Below are positions 37,292-46,519 of a stretch of DNA of 64,000 nt, piece by piece. The notes beneath the pieces are model-generated. The model saw only the letters and a list, made by a program, of their open reading frames with translations. It was not told where the DNA came from and ran no database searches. The position numbers were made by a program, and so were the translations under genes. The DNA lies in NCBI GenBank assembly GCA_900466475.1, contig UBMI01000009.1, positions 364,480 to 428,479 of the forward strand, given 5' to 3'. The DNA is from Hyphomicrobiales bacterium (GTDB lineage: Bacteria > Pseudomonadota > Alphaproteobacteria > Rhizobiales > Rhizobiaceae). Every line of letters begins with the position of its first letter. Positions within the stretch are counted from its first letter, which is position 1.

Positions 37292-39640
37292 ATGGCCCAA
37301 GCTACTAGAATTACTGACGTAATCGATTCATTCGGGATCGACACACATATCGACTACACCGACGGGAAATATTCCAATATCGCGGAAGTTGTTAAAGCCC
37401 TGGGCTACCTTGGTCTCGACACAGTTCGAGATCATGCCCCTACCCCTGTCTCCGACCCCTACGGTCAAGGTCATCTTGGGGATGCGGCCGATGCGGGTGT
37501 CAAATTCGTTTTTGTTTCCGGGCGAGATGACACTCCCGCCACCGTCGTCCAGCGACTGCATGCCTTCGTCGAAGCGCATCCGGGTTCGATCGTCGGCATC
37601 GAAGGCCCGAACGAGGTCAACAACTGGCCGGTGGCTTATAAAGGTCTGTCGGGAGAGGCTGCGGCAGTTGCCTACCAGAAGGACCTGTTCAATGCGGTCA
37701 ATGCCGATCCGCTGTTGAAGGATATTCCGGTTCTCGGCTTTACCGGTTACACGGTTGCCTCTTCCAACGATTACACGACGATCCACACCTATGCGAAAGA
37801 GGGCGACCAGCCCTTTTCCTGGCTCTCGCGTGAATCCGGCAACCAGATGCAGGCCGATCCCGGCAAGCCGCTTACCATCACCGAGATCGGCTATCACACA
37901 TCGCTGACCGCTGACACCAACGGCGGATGGGAAGGCGTCGACGAGACGACGCAGGCAAAACTGCTTCTCAACACGCTGATGGACGGCGCCTTTCTGGGGT
38001 CCAAGGGAACCTTCATCTACCAGCTTCTCGATGCCTATTCGGATCCGCAGGGTTCCGATCAGGAAAAGCATTTCGGGCTGTTTCGCCTGGATTACACGCC
38101 GAAACCGGCAGCAATGGCGATCCACAATCTGACCGAAATTCTCGAAGACGACGGCGCGACCCAGGCGAGCTTCAATCCGGGCACGCTCAATTATTCCATC
38201 AACGGACTGCCTTCCACGGCGCGCAGCTACCTGACGGAGAAATCCGACGGAAGCTACCAGATCATCATCTGGAACGAGCCGGATATATGGAACCAGACGA
38301 CCGACAAGGCGATCCAGGCGGCTGCGACCAACGTCAGCGTCAACCTGGGCGGAGCTTTCGGGACCGTGCAGGTCTACGACCCGCTGGCGGGCGATACGCC
38401 GGTCAAAAGCTTCAGCAACATATCCTCGCTCAACCTGGACGTTGTCGACCATCCCATCATTATCAACATAGCTGCGGGTAGCGGCGCCCGTCCGGAACCC
38501 GGCCACATCTATGGCGGCACCGGAGACGACACGTTTACCGTCACCTCCCCGACCGACATTGTCGATGAAAGCCGCGGCGGCGGAACCGATACCGTCATGT
38601 CATCGATCAGCTTCAGTCTGGCCGATGCCGCACATGCGATCGGCGCCATCGAAAACCTGACCCTGACCGGCAACGCGAATATCAACGCGACTGGCAACAA
38701 CCTTGCCAATATTCTCGTCGGCAACTACGGAGCCAACGTGCTGGATGGCGGCGCGGGCGCAGACACCATGAAGGGCGGTGGTGGTGACGATACCTATATC
38801 GTCGACAACATCAATGATGTGGTCATCGAGGCTGGCGGCTCCGGCAAGGACGCCATCAAGTCCTATGTCTCCCTCAGCCTGATGGACAAGGACCACGTGA
38901 CCGGAACTGTCGAAAACCTGACCCTGTTGGGTGCCGACGACATCAATGCGACCGGCAATGTCATGAACAACGTTCTGACAGGCAATTCCGGCGACAACTA
39001 TTTCGATGGCGGCAGAGGCGAAGACCGAATGATCGGCGGCCTTGGCAACGACACGTATAAGGTGGATTCGGCGGGCGACATCGTCGACGAGACGGGCGGC
39101 GGTGGCATCGACACCGTCAATGCCTCCATATCCTTCTATCTTGAGAATGCCCTTGGAACAGTTGAAAACCTAACGCTTACAGGCTCATCGGCGATCAATG
39201 CCACAGGTAGCGGCGAAAATAACGTGCTGACCGGCAACAATGCAGCCAATACCCTGTCGGGTGGCGCAGGAAACGACAAGCTCATCGGCGGCAACGGCAA
39301 CGATGTCCTGAACGGCGGAGCTGGAGCCGATACTTTCGTCTTCGACTTCAAGCCCAGCGCTTACAACAACATCGACAAGATCGAGGACTTCTCGGAAAGC
39401 ACCGGTGACAAGATCGTGCTCGATCACGAGATTTTCACCGCCATCGATCCAGCGAGTTTTTCGGCCGAAAACTTCGTGCTCGGCACCAAGGCTTTGGATT
39501 CGAACGACCGTCTGATCTACGACCAGACAACGGGAAAGCTTTTCTACGATGCAGACGGAAGCGGGCGCGGCGCGGCCGTACAGATCGCGACACTCTCCAA
39601 TCTGGCGGCGCTTCATCACGATGATTTCCTGTTCATCTGA
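37292..39640 (+). CDS. Secreted RTX protein with N-terminal glycoside hydrolase-like domain
   Basis: A 782-residue protein without a Sec signal. Residues about 10-290 look like a (beta/alpha)8 clan-A glycosidase: the acid/base candidate is E108 in GIEGPNEVNNW and the nucleophile candidate is E198 in LTITEIGYHTS. A beta-sandwich-like linker follows (about 290-400). From about residue 405 come calcium-binding RTX nonapeptides (GGTGDDTF, GGAGADTMKGGGGDDTY, GGLGNDTY, then GGAGNDKLIGGNGNDVL), interspersed with repeats containing ENLTLTG. An uncleaved type I secretion signal is expected at the C terminus. GAGGAGG precedes the ATG. The likely substrate is a plant or self polysaccharide; no intact type I exporter is in the window. 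Confidence 0.85.
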   Translation: MAQATRITDVIDSFGIDTHIDYTDGKYSNIAEVVKALGYLGLDTVRDHAPTPVSDPYGQGHLGDAADAGVKFVFVSGRDDTPATVVQRLHAFVEAHPGSIVGIEGPNEVNNWPVAYKGLSGEAAAVAYQKDLFNAVNADPLLKDIPVLGFTGYTVASSNDYTTIHTYAKEGDQPFSWLSRESGNQMQADPGKPLTITEIGYHTSLTADTNGGWEGVDETTQAKLLLNTLMDGAFLGSKGTFIYQLLDAYSDPQGSDQEKHFGLFRLDYTPKPAAMAIHNLTEILEDDGATQASFNPGTLNYSINGLPSTARSYLTEKSDGSYQIIIWNEPDIWNQTTDKAIQAAATNVSVNLGGAFGTVQVYDPLAGDTPVKSFSNISSLNLDVVDHPIIINIAAGSGARPEPGHIYGGTGDDTFTVTSPTDIVDESRGGGTDTVMSSISFSLADAAHAIGAIENLTLTGNANINATGNNLANILVGNYGANVLDGGAGADTMKGGGGDDTYIVDNINDVVIEAGGSGKDAIKSYVSLSLMDKDHVTGTVENLTLLGADDINATGNVMNNVLTGNSGDNYFDGGRGEDRMIGGLGNDTYKVDSAGDIVDETGGGGIDTVNASISFYLENALGTVENLTLTGSSAINATGSGENNVLTGNNAANTLSGGAGNDKLIGGNGNDVLNGGAGADTFVFDFKPSAYNNIDKIEDFSESTGDKIVLDHEIFTAIDPASFSAENFVLGTKALDSNDRLIYDQTTGKLFYDADGSGRGAAVQIATLSNLAALHHDDFLFI

Positions 39641-39677
39641 CATCCAACCCTGACGTCTTCAAGCGGCGGTCCTGGAT

Positions 39678-39706
39678 GGGGCTCCATTTTCGGAGCCCCT
39701 TTTTCT
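39678..39706 (+). terminator. Rho-independent terminator after the RTX gene
   Basis: The perfect 8-bp stem GGGGCTCC/GGAGCCCC with a six-base loop is followed by TTTTTCTT, 38 bases past the stop codon. Confidence 0.88.
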
Positions 39707-39768
39707 TGTCCTGCGCCGGTCCTGCCCAACATTGTCAGCAGGATCCCATCAGCCGAGCGGAGAGACCG

Positions 39769-40077
39769 TTGCCCTGGACTGCCTACATCATTCATTTCAT
39801 CGCCGCCGCATTCCTGACCAATGGCATGCCGCATTTCGTCAATGGCGTCAGCGGCCGACCTTTTCGCACACCTTTCGCTCGCCTGCAGGGGGCGAAGCTC
39901 AGTTCTCCGGCCACCAATGTCGTCTGGGGCTGGTTCAATTTTCTCGTCGCCTTCCTGCTCTTTGCCAATATCGGGCCGCTTTATATCGGGACGCCGGGCG
40001 ACACCGTTTTTGTAGCAGCCGGCGTTCTCGTAACCGGCGTTCTCCTGGCGCGGATCTTCGAGCGGTATGACGCCTGA
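39769..40077 (+). CDS. Small integral membrane protein, unknown function
   Basis: A 102-residue protein with about three hydrophobic segments. The TTG at 39769 is chosen because GGAG lies at good spacing and it gives a membrane-like N terminus (PWTAYIIHFIAAAFLTNGMP). The longer frame from 39676 would start inside the preceding terminator. The segment MPHFVNGVSGRPFRTPFA looks like a conserved family feature, but no function is known. It lies 62 bases before an HxlR regulator on the same strand and may share its regulation. Confidence 0.65.
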   Translation: MPWTAYIIHFIAAAFLTNGMPHFVNGVSGRPFRTPFARLQGAKLSSPATNVVWGWFNFLVAFLLFANIGPLYIGTPGDTVFVAAGVLVTGVLLARIFERYDA

Positions 40078-40084
40078 AAAGTCG

Positions 40085-40145
40085 CTTACGCGCGTAAGTC
40101 GCTTGCATGATGCAAGTGACTTCTGTACTGACTTGCATCATGCAA
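40085..40145. promoter_or_regulatory. Three palindromic sites at the HxlR gene start (likely operators)
   Basis: The perfect palindrome CTTACGCGCGTAAG (40085-40098) is followed by TTGCATGATGCAA (40103-40115) and TTGCATCATGCAA (40133-40145). The last two are the same 13-bp symmetric site in opposite orientation, with centres 30 bp (about three helical turns) apart. The last one overlaps the presumed start codon at 40140. The layout suggests tight autorepression. Confidence 0.65.
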
Positions 40146-40646
40146 CGAACGAGCTTTGCCAATTTCAAATGCCCCGCCGCCCGCGCGCTCGACAGCGTCG
40201 GCGACTGGTGGAGCATGATGATCCTTCGCGACGCCTTTCACGGGCTGACGCGTTTTGACGAATTCCAGAAGAGCCTCGGCATCGCGCCGAACATCCTGAC
40301 GCGGCGGCTTGCGCATCTGATCGATGAAGGACTGTTCGAAAAGCGCCTCTACAACGAGCGCCCTGCCCGCTACGAATATGTGCTGACTGCCAAGGGACGT
40401 GATTTCTTCCCCGTTCTGATGGCCCTGTTTTCCTGGGGACGCCGGCACGTTCCGCAGGAGGATCTTGCCTTCCTGCTCGGCAACGCCGCTTCCGGCGAGG
40501 AACGCGAGCCCATGCTGGTGGATGCAGCCAGCGGCGAAGAATTGAAACCCGAAAACACCTGCCTGCTGCCGGGACCGGCTGCCGATGACGGCGACCGCGA
40601 ACGGATCGCCCGCATGCGTGCCTACTACCTCGGCATCGACGCCTAG
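40140..40646 (+). CDS. HxlR family transcriptional regulator
   Basis: A 168-residue winged-helix regulator. The start region MQRTSFANFKCPAARALDSV and the helix WWSMMILRDAFHGLTRFDEF are typical of HxlR, including the conserved Cys that senses electrophiles or oxidants in some members. The C-terminal extension of about 50 residues beyond the HxlR core is found in a rhizobial subgroup. The ATG at 40140 matches the family start; one at 40107 would place two palindromes inside the coding region. The partner gene is unproven; the upstream membrane protein is the best candidate. Confidence 0.88.
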   Translation: MQRTSFANFKCPAARALDSVGDWWSMMILRDAFHGLTRFDEFQKSLGIAPNILTRRLAHLIDEGLFEKRLYNERPARYEYVLTAKGRDFFPVLMALFSWGRRHVPQEDLAFLLGNAASGEEREPMLVDAASGEELKPENTCLLPGPAADDGDRERIARMRAYYLGIDA

Positions 40647-40731
40647 AGCATTTCCGATGCTCTAACTCTTAGTTTTTACGCAATTCCGGACGCAACCCCG
40701 CTTCGCGCTCTTACTTGAATTGCTTTAGAAA
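40645..40731. repeat. Rhizobial intergenic palindromic repeat element
   Basis: The inverted repeat AGAGCA/TGCTCT near 40646-40664 is followed by CGCAATTCCGGACGCA and, after a short GC-rich centre, CTTGAATTGC, so that GCAATTC and GAATTGC also pair. This is the layout of the palindromic intergenic elements scattered through Rhizobium and Agrobacterium genomes. A related sequence lies near 60768-60806. Confidence 0.55.
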
Positions 40732-40741
40732 GGTCAAATCC

Positions 40742-42007
40742 ATGGAACGCATTGTTGTCACCGGTATGGGACTTGTTTCGCCGCTTGGCGTTGGCGTCGA
40801 GACCGCATGGAACCGGCTCGTCGCTGGTGGTTCCGGCCTGCGCGTGCTGCCGGAGAATGTGGTCGGCGATCTCGCCGCCAAGGTCGGCGGCGTCGTTCCC
40901 TCCATCGAGGAGGACAGTGAAGCCGGTTTCGATCCCGATCGCGCCGTGCCGCCCAAGGACCAGAAGAAGATGGACCGCTTCATCCAGTTTGCGATGATGG
41001 CGACGGACGAAGCGGTGCGCCAGGCCGGCTGGATGCCCGAGAGCGTCGATGCGCGCGAGCGGACAGCCACGATCATCGCGTCGGGTGTCGGCGGCTTTCC
41101 GGCAATAACGGATGCAGTGCGCACGGCTGAAACCCGCGGCGTACGACGGCTGTCGCCCTTTACCGTGCCTTCCTTCCTCGTCAACCTGGCGGCCGGTCAG
41201 GTCAGCATACGCTACGGCTTCAAGGGGCCATTGGGCGCGCCGGTAACGGCCTGCGCGGCAAGTGTTCAGGCGATCGGCGATGCGGCGCGGATGATCCGCT
41301 CCGGCGAGGCTGACGTCGCTATCTGCGGCGGCTCGGAAGCCTGCATCGACAAGGTGAGTCTCGGCGGTTTTGCAGCAGCGCGCGCACTCTCGAGCGGTTT
41401 CAACGACAGACCCGAACTTGCGTCGCGTCCCTTCGATACAGCGCGCGATGGTTTCGTGATGGGCGAAGGAGCCGGAATTCTCGTCATCGAAACCCTTGAG
41501 CATGCGCTGGCGCGCGGCGCAACGCCGCTTGCCGAACTCGTCGGCTACGGCACGGCCGCTGACGCCTATCACATGACGGCAGGCCCGGAGGATGGCGACG
41601 GTGCCCGCCGGGCGATGGAAGCAGCATTGCGGCAAGCCAGGATCCCGGCCGCCGAGGTGAAGCATCTCAACGCCCATGCGACCTCGACACCGGTCGGTGA
41701 CAGGGGCGAGATCGCTGCAATCGGTACGGTCTTCGGTCGCGACGGCGGCATCGCCGTCAGCGCAACCAAGTCGGCGACGGGCCATCTCCTGGGTGCAGCC
41801 GGCGGGCTTGAAGCCATCTTCACAATCCTCGCGCTGCGCGATCAGCTCGCCCCGCCGACCCGCAATCTCGAAACGGCCGATCCCGCAGCAGAAGGCATTG
41901 ATCTCGTAGGCAGGGTGGCCCGCAAGGTGGCGATGGAATATGCGATTACCAACGGCTTCGGCTTCGGCGGCGTCAATGCCAGCGCTCTCTTCCGTCGCTG
42001 GTCCTGA
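40742..42007 (+). CDS. fabF: Beta-ketoacyl-ACP synthase II (FabF-like)
   Basis: A 421-residue condensing enzyme of fatty acid synthesis. The Cys-His-His triad is complete: C171 in VTACAASVQ, His in NAHATSTPVGD, and His in ATGHLLGAAGG. The N terminus MERIVVTGMGLVSPLG is canonical at ATG 40742. It stands alone, not beside acpP or fabZ, so it may be a second FabF-type enzyme used for special acyl chains, as is common in rhizobia; the primary housekeeping role cannot be excluded. Confidence 0.9.
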   Translation: MERIVVTGMGLVSPLGVGVETAWNRLVAGGSGLRVLPENVVGDLAAKVGGVVPSIEEDSEAGFDPDRAVPPKDQKKMDRFIQFAMMATDEAVRQAGWMPESVDARERTATIIASGVGGFPAITDAVRTAETRGVRRLSPFTVPSFLVNLAAGQVSIRYGFKGPLGAPVTACAASVQAIGDAARMIRSGEADVAICGGSEACIDKVSLGGFAAARALSSGFNDRPELASRPFDTARDGFVMGEGAGILVIETLEHALARGATPLAELVGYGTAADAYHMTAGPEDGDGARRAMEAALRQARIPAAEVKHLNAHATSTPVGDRGEIAAIGTVFGRDGGIAVSATKSATGHLLGAAGGLEAIFTILALRDQLAPPTRNLETADPAAEGIDLVGRVARKVAMEYAITNGFGFGGVNASALFRRWS

Positions 42008-42081
42008 GCCCTCGTTTATCGGGCTCTTTCCTTGCGCGCAAAATGGCCTACACTTCTGCTGACATAGCCGGAGATGATCCT

Positions 42082-42510
42082 ATGCGCGCCTTCTTCGCAG
42101 TGCTGGTTCTGTGTGCTGTATCCGTGATGTCAGGCATGGCGGCCCGCGCCGAAGATCCCGTGCAGGCAACACAGACAATGATCGAGAAGCAGATCAGGGC
42201 ATTCCTCAAGGACGACGCGGATACCGCCTATTCCTTCGCTGCGCCCGGCATCAAGGCCATGTATCCAGACAAAAACGTCTTCTTCGCGATGGTGAAGAAA
42301 AGCTACGAGCCGGTCTATCACCCGGGCAACTATGCCTTCGGGCGCAGCAGATCGATCGACGACGGTGCAATGATCTATCAGGAAGTGCTGATTTCCGGCC
42401 GCGACGGCAAGGACTGGACTGCGATCTATCAGGTCGCTCGTCAGCCGGACGGCAGCTTCAAGATCAACGGCGTGCAGATCGTGCCGAACGCCGACAGCAA
42501 GGGCATCTGA
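42082..42510 (+). CDS. Exported DUF4864 protein
   Basis: A 142-residue protein with a signal peptide (MRAFFAVLVLCAVSVMSGMA, cleavage near ARAED). The mature part resembles the NTF2-like DUF4864 fold: a helical start (TMIEKQIRAFLKDDADTAYS), the segment YEPVYHPGNYAFG, and a beta-rich end (WTAIYQVARQPDG). GGAG precedes ATG 42082; an in-frame ATG at 42043 would add residues before the signal peptide. Function is unknown. Its stop codon abuts the convergent tgt stop with no intervening base. Confidence 0.82.
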   Translation: MRAFFAVLVLCAVSVMSGMAARAEDPVQATQTMIEKQIRAFLKDDADTAYSFAAPGIKAMYPDKNVFFAMVKKSYEPVYHPGNYAFGRSRSIDDGAMIYQEVLISGRDGKDWTAIYQVARQPDGSFKINGVQIVPNADSKGI

Positions 42511-43644
42511 TCACACCGGTTCGAGATCACCCCTCGCCCATTCCTCGATGGTCTCGGCCATGAAATCGGCGAAGCGACCTTCGGCAATCGCCTTGCGGAT
42601 ACCCTGCATCAGTTCCTGATAATAGTTCAGATTGTGCCAGGAGAGCAGCATACCGCCGAGCGCTTCGTTGGCGCGGACGAGATGGTGTAGATAGGCGCGG
42701 GAATAGTCGCGCGTCGCCGGGCAGTTCGACTGTTCGTCGAGCGGGCGCATGTCCTCCGCATGGCGGGCGTTGCGGATATTGACCTTGCCGCGCCGGGTAA
42801 AGGCCAGACCGTGACGGCCCGAGCGGGTCGGCATGACGCAGTCGAACATGTCGATTCCACGGGCGACGGATTTCAGGATGTCGTCGGGCGTGCCGACGCC
42901 CATCAGATAGCGAGGCTTTTCACCGGGCAGGACCGGAAGCGTCGTCTCCAGCATCTTCAGCATGACGTCCTGCGGCTCGCCGACAGCAAGACCGCCGACG
43001 GCGTAGCCTTTGAGGTCGAGCTTTGCCAGTTCTTCGGCCGAACGGACACGCAGGGCCGGCACGTCACCGCCCTGGACAATGCCGAACATCGCCTTGCCCG
43101 GCTGGTTGCCGAACGCAACCTTGCAACGCTCGGCCCAGCGCAGCGAAAGCTCCATGGCGCGCTCGATTTCCTTGGGCTCGGCCGGCAATGCCACGCATTC
43201 GTCGAGCTGCATCTGGATATCGGAGCCGAGCAGCCCCTGGATCTCGATCGAGCGCTCCGGCGACATGTGATGCAGGCTGCCGTCGACATGCGACTTGAAG
43301 GTGACGCCCTGCTCATCGAGCTTGCGCAGACCGGAGAGAGACATGACCTGAAAGCCGCCGGAATCCGTCAGGATCGGATGCTCCCAGCGAATGAGCTTGT
43401 GCAATCCGCCGAGACGGGCAACGCGCTCGGCCGTCGGGCGCAGCATCAGGTGATAGGTATTGCCAAGAATGATGTCGGCGCCGGTGTCACGCACCTGGTC
43501 GAGATACATGGCCTTGACCGTGCCGACCGTGCCGACAGGCATGAAGGCCGGCGTGCGGATGGTACCGCGCGGCATGGAAACTTCCCCGAGACGGGCGCCG
43601 CCATCGGTCTTCTTCAGGGTGAACTGGAAATTCTCAGTGGTCAT
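42511..43644 (-). CDS. tgt: Queuine tRNA-ribosyltransferase
   Basis: A 377-residue TGT, which exchanges guanine for preQ1 at the wobble position of Asp, Asn, His and Tyr tRNAs. The nucleophile Asp is in DSGGFQVMS. Further elements are [19 protein letters not shown] and the capped [14 protein letters not shown]. The zinc site cysteine region is present near [15 protein letters not shown], with the usual CxC replaced at one position by Asn-Cys-Pro spacing that could not be fully checked. It overlaps queA by 4 bases, forming a queuosine unit. Confidence 0.95.
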   Translation of the reverse strand: MTTENFQFTLKKTDGGARLGEVSMPRGTIRTPAFMPVGTVGTVKAMYLDQVRDTGADIILGNTYHLMLRPTAERVARLGGLHKLIRWEHPILTDSGGFQVMSLSGLRKLDEQGVTFKSHVDGSLHHMSPERSIEIQGLLGSDIQMQLDECVALPAEPKEIERAMELSLRWAERCKVAFGNQPGKAMFGIVQGGDVPALRVRSAEELAKLDLKGYAVGGLAVGEPQDVMLKMLETTLPVLPGEKPRYLMGVGTPDDILKSVARGIDMFDCVMPTRSGRHGLAFTRRGKVNIRNARHAEDMRPLDEQSNCPATRDYSRAYLHHLVRANEALGGMLLSWHNLNYYQELMQGIRKAIAEGRFADFMAETIEEWARGDLEPV

Positions 43645-44726
43645 CGGTCTTTCCGGAAAAGAAGGCTCGCGTCGCCGTAGGAATAAAAGCGGTAGCCTGT
43701 CGAAATGGCATGCGTATAGGCCGCGTGCATGGTCTCGAAACCGGCGAAGGCCGAGACCAGCATGAAGAGTGTCGAGCGCGGCAGGTGGAAATTGGTCATC
43801 AGTATATCCACCGCCTTGAAACGGTAGCCAGGCGTGATGAAGATGCCTGTCGCGCCCGCCCAGGGTCTGATCTCACCGCTCTCTTCGGCGGCGCTCTCGA
43901 TCAGCCGCAGCGACGTCGTACCGACGCAGACGATGCGTCCGCCCCTTGCCTTGACGGCATTCAGCTTCGCAGCAATCTCGGTGCTGACATAGCCGCTTTC
44001 GAGATGCATCTTGTGATCGTCGGTATCGTCGGCCTTGACCGGCAGGAAAGTGCCGGCGCCGACATGCAGAGTCACGAAGTGGCGTTCGATGCCAGCCCTG
44101 TCCAGTGCCTCGAAAAGGCCGGGCGTGAAGTGCAGACCGGCGGTCGGGGCGGCGACGGCGCCCTCCTCCCGCGCATAGATGGTCTGGTAATCGGCGCGGT
44201 CGCGTTCGTCCTCCGGACGCTTTGCGGCGATATAGGGCGGCAGCGGAATATGGCCGACGCCTGCGATTGCCTCATCCAACGCAGGTCCGGAAAGATCGAA
44301 GGCGAGCGTCACTTCGCCGGCGTCACCCTTTTCCTCGACGGTCGCGTCGAGCGAGCCGATCATGCAGCTTTCGCCACCATGGCCGAAAGCGATACGATCG
44401 CCTTCCTTGATACGCTTGCCGGGTTTGGCGAAGGCCTTCCACTTGTTGGCGCCGATCCGCATATGCAGCGTCGCCGAAACCTGCTGACCGCCCGCACCCT
44501 CGCGGTGGCGGATGCCTTCGAGTTGTGCCGGGATGACCTTGGTATCGTTGAAGACCAGCGCATCGCCGGCGCGCAGGAAGGACGGCAGGTCGAAGACGCG
44601 ATGATCGGAAAGAACCGGCTGCCCGTTCGGATCGACGACAAGCAGCCGCGCGCTGTCGCGCGGCTCAGCGGGCCGCAGCGCAATGCGTTCATCCGGCAGG
44701 TCGAAATCAAAGAGGTCTACGCGCAT
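43641..44726 (-). CDS. queA: S-adenosylmethionine:tRNA ribosyltransferase-isomerase
   Basis: A 361-residue QueA, which converts preQ1 in tRNA to epoxyqueuosine using the ribosyl group of SAM. It starts [20 protein letters not shown] and contains [25 protein letters not shown] and [11 protein letters not shown]. The ATG at 44726 follows GGAAG at proper spacing; an ATG six codons upstream is less likely. It lies between ppiB and tgt in the leftward coaD-ppiA-ppiB-queA-tgt run. Confidence 0.96.
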   Translation of the reverse strand: MRVDLFDFDLPDERIALRPAEPRDSARLLVVDPNGQPVLSDHRVFDLPSFLRAGDALVFNDTKVIPAQLEGIRHREGAGGQQVSATLHMRIGANKWKAFAKPGKRIKEGDRIAFGHGGESCMIGSLDATVEEKGDAGEVTLAFDLSGPALDEAIAGVGHIPLPPYIAAKRPEDERDRADYQTIYAREEGAVAAPTAGLHFTPGLFEALDRAGIERHFVTLHVGAGTFLPVKADDTDDHKMHLESGYVSTEIAAKLNAVKARGGRIVCVGTTSLRLIESAAEESGEIRPWAGATGIFITPGYRFKAVDILMTNFHLPRSTLFMLVSAFAGFETMHAAYTHAISTGYRFYSYGDASLLFRKDR

Positions 44727-44798
44727 CAAAGCACTTCCAGGCAAAGCGAAACCCGCCCCGCGCTCTCGCGCAAGGGCGGGTTCCTGCAGAAATCACAA

Positions 44799-45308
44799 TC
44801 AGACGTCGGCGGCAACCCGCATGGAGACGATCGAATCCGGATCGGAGACGGGCTCGCCCTTCTTGATCTTGTCGATGTTATCCATGCCTTCGATGACCTG
44901 GCCCCAGACCGAGTACTGCTTGTTCAGCCAGGGAGCGTCGGTGAAGCAGATGAAGAACTGCGAGTTCGCCGAGTTCGGGCTCTGCGAGCGGGCCATCGAG
45001 CAGGTGCCGCGAACATGCGGCGTTGCCGAGAATTCAGCCTTCAGATCGTCCTTTTCAGAACCGCCCATGCCGGCGCGGCCCGGATTGAAGTTGTCACCGC
45101 CCTTCTTGCCGAACTGTACGTCACCCGTCTGCGCCATGAAATCGGCGATGACGCGGTGGAAAACGACACCGTCATAGGCCTTCTCGCGGGCGAGTTCCTT
45201 GATGCGCTTGACATGCTCGGGCGCGACCTGCGGCAGAAGCTGGATGACAACCTTGCCCTTGGTGGTTTCCAGAATGATGGTGTTTTCCGGATCCTTGATC
45301 TCGGCCAT
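44799..45308 (-). CDS. ppiB: Cytoplasmic cyclophilin-type peptidylprolyl isomerase
   Basis: A 169-residue cyclophilin with no signal peptide. Active-site residues are visible in VVFHRVIADFMAQTGD, SMARSQSPNSANSQFFIC and the YSVWGQVIEG strand. It is 25 bases after its exported paralogue, so the two genes look like an old tandem duplication with different cellular locations. Confidence 0.93.
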   Translation of the reverse strand: MAEIKDPENTIILETTKGKVVIQLLPQVAPEHVKRIKELAREKAYDGVVFHRVIADFMAQTGDVQFGKKGGDNFNPGRAGMGGSEKDDLKAEFSATPHVRGTCSMARSQSPNSANSQFFICFTDAPWLNKQYSVWGQVIEGMDNIDKIKKGEPVSDPDSIVSMRVAADV

Positions 45309-45333
45309 TGTCGTTCTCCTTCTTGTCGTGAAT

Positions 45334-45906
45334 TTACTTCTTGCCCATCGTGACCTTGATCATGCGGTCAGGATTGCTGACTTCGCCGTTCTGGCCTTCG
45401 CCCTTCTTGATCTTGTCGACGTTTTCCATGCCCGAAACAACCTTGCCGACGACCGTGTACTGGCCATTCAGGAAGGAACCGTCATCGAACATGATGAAGA
45501 ACTGCGAGTTGGCGGAATTCGGGTCCTGGGCGCGTGCCATGCCGACCGTGCCGCGCACGAAAGGCGTCTTGGAAAATTCGGCCGGCAAGTCAGGCAGGTC
45601 GGAGCCGCCGGTGCCAGCCTGGGCGGCATCGAAGTTCTTTTCCATGTTGCCATATTTCACGTCGCCGGTCTGGGCCATGAAGCCGGGGATGACACGGTGG
45701 AAGGCGACATTGTCATATTCGCCCTTCTTCACCAGCGCTTCGATCTGCGCCACATGCTTCGGCGCCACATCCGGCAGCAGCTGGATCACAACCGGGCCGC
45801 TCTTCAGCTGGATGGTGATGTAGTGATCGGCCGCCTGCGCAAAAGCGTCGCCCGCGAAGGAGGCGAGATAGAGCACGCCGGCAAATGCAAGATAGAAGAG
45901 TTTCAT
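45334..45906 (-). CDS. ppiA: Periplasmic cyclophilin-type peptidylprolyl isomerase
   Basis: A 190-residue cyclophilin with a signal peptide (MKLFYLAFAGVLYLASFAGD, cleavage near AFAQAAD). The catalytic core includes VAFHRVIPGFMAQTGD, GMARAQDPNSANSQFFIM and YTVVGKVVSG. It is paired with the cytoplasmic copy downstream and follows coaD by 26 bases. Confidence 0.93.
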   Translation of the reverse strand: MKLFYLAFAGVLYLASFAGDAFAQAADHYITIQLKSGPVVIQLLPDVAPKHVAQIEALVKKGEYDNVAFHRVIPGFMAQTGDVKYGNMEKNFDAAQAGTGGSDLPDLPAEFSKTPFVRGTVGMARAQDPNSANSQFFIMFDDGSFLNGQYTVVGKVVSGMENVDKIKKGEGQNGEVSNPDRMIKVTMGKK

Positions 45907-45932
45907 GTGAGCTCCATTGCGGCGGTATCCGC

Positions 45933-46427
45933 CTAGGCTTTGCGCTTGGATTTCAGGGCTTGCAAGACGGCCGCCGGCACGAAGGCGCTGACATCGCCGC
46001 CCATGGCTGCGATCTGGCGCACCAATGTGGCGGTAATGGGCCGCGAGGCCGTGCCTGCCGGCAGAAAGATAGTCTGGATATCAGAAGCCATCTGCCTGTT
46101 CATGCCGGCCATCTGCATTTCATAATCGAGATCGGTGCCATCACGCAGGCCACGGATCAGCAGGCTTGCACCATGCGCGCGCGCGGCGTCGACGACGAGA
46201 TTGTCGAAGGAGACGACATCGATATGCGCGCTCTTTTCCGGCAGCACCTCAGCGAGCGACGCGCGGATCAACGCTGCCTTTTCGTCGAATGAAAAAAGTG
46301 GTGCCTTCCCCGGGTGGATGCCGATCGCGACGATCACCTTTTCGGCGACGTTGAGCGCCTGGACCAGCACATCAACGTGTCCATTGGTGATCGGGTCGAA
46401 GGACCCCGGATAGAAAGCTGTGGTCAT
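45933..46427 (-). CDS. coaD: Phosphopantetheine adenylyltransferase
   Basis: A 164-residue CoaD, the fourth step of coenzyme A synthesis (4'-phosphopantetheine plus ATP to dephospho-CoA). The nucleotidyltransferase motif is [15 protein letters not shown], with [21 protein letters not shown] and the C-terminal [13 protein letters not shown]. It is the first gene of the leftward coaD-ppiA-ppiB-queA-tgt group. Confidence 0.96.
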   Translation of the reverse strand: MTTAFYPGSFDPITNGHVDVLVQALNVAEKVIVAIGIHPGKAPLFSFDEKAALIRASLAEVLPEKSAHIDVVSFDNLVVDAARAHGASLLIRGLRDGTDLDYEMQMAGMNRQMASDIQTIFLPAGTASRPITATLVRQIAAMGGDVSAFVPAAVLQALKSKRKA

Positions 46428-46519
46428 TTGGTCCGGCCGTTCGTTTGACGCCTTTTGTCATGGAAGCCCGTTTCCCGCAAGTCATTTAGCCAGACCGCCC
46501 GACGCGGCTGAACGATGAA

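Noticed and set aside
38500..39350. Tandem DNA repeats within the RTX gene
   Set aside because: They correspond to the RTX protein repeats and are already explained by the coding sequence.
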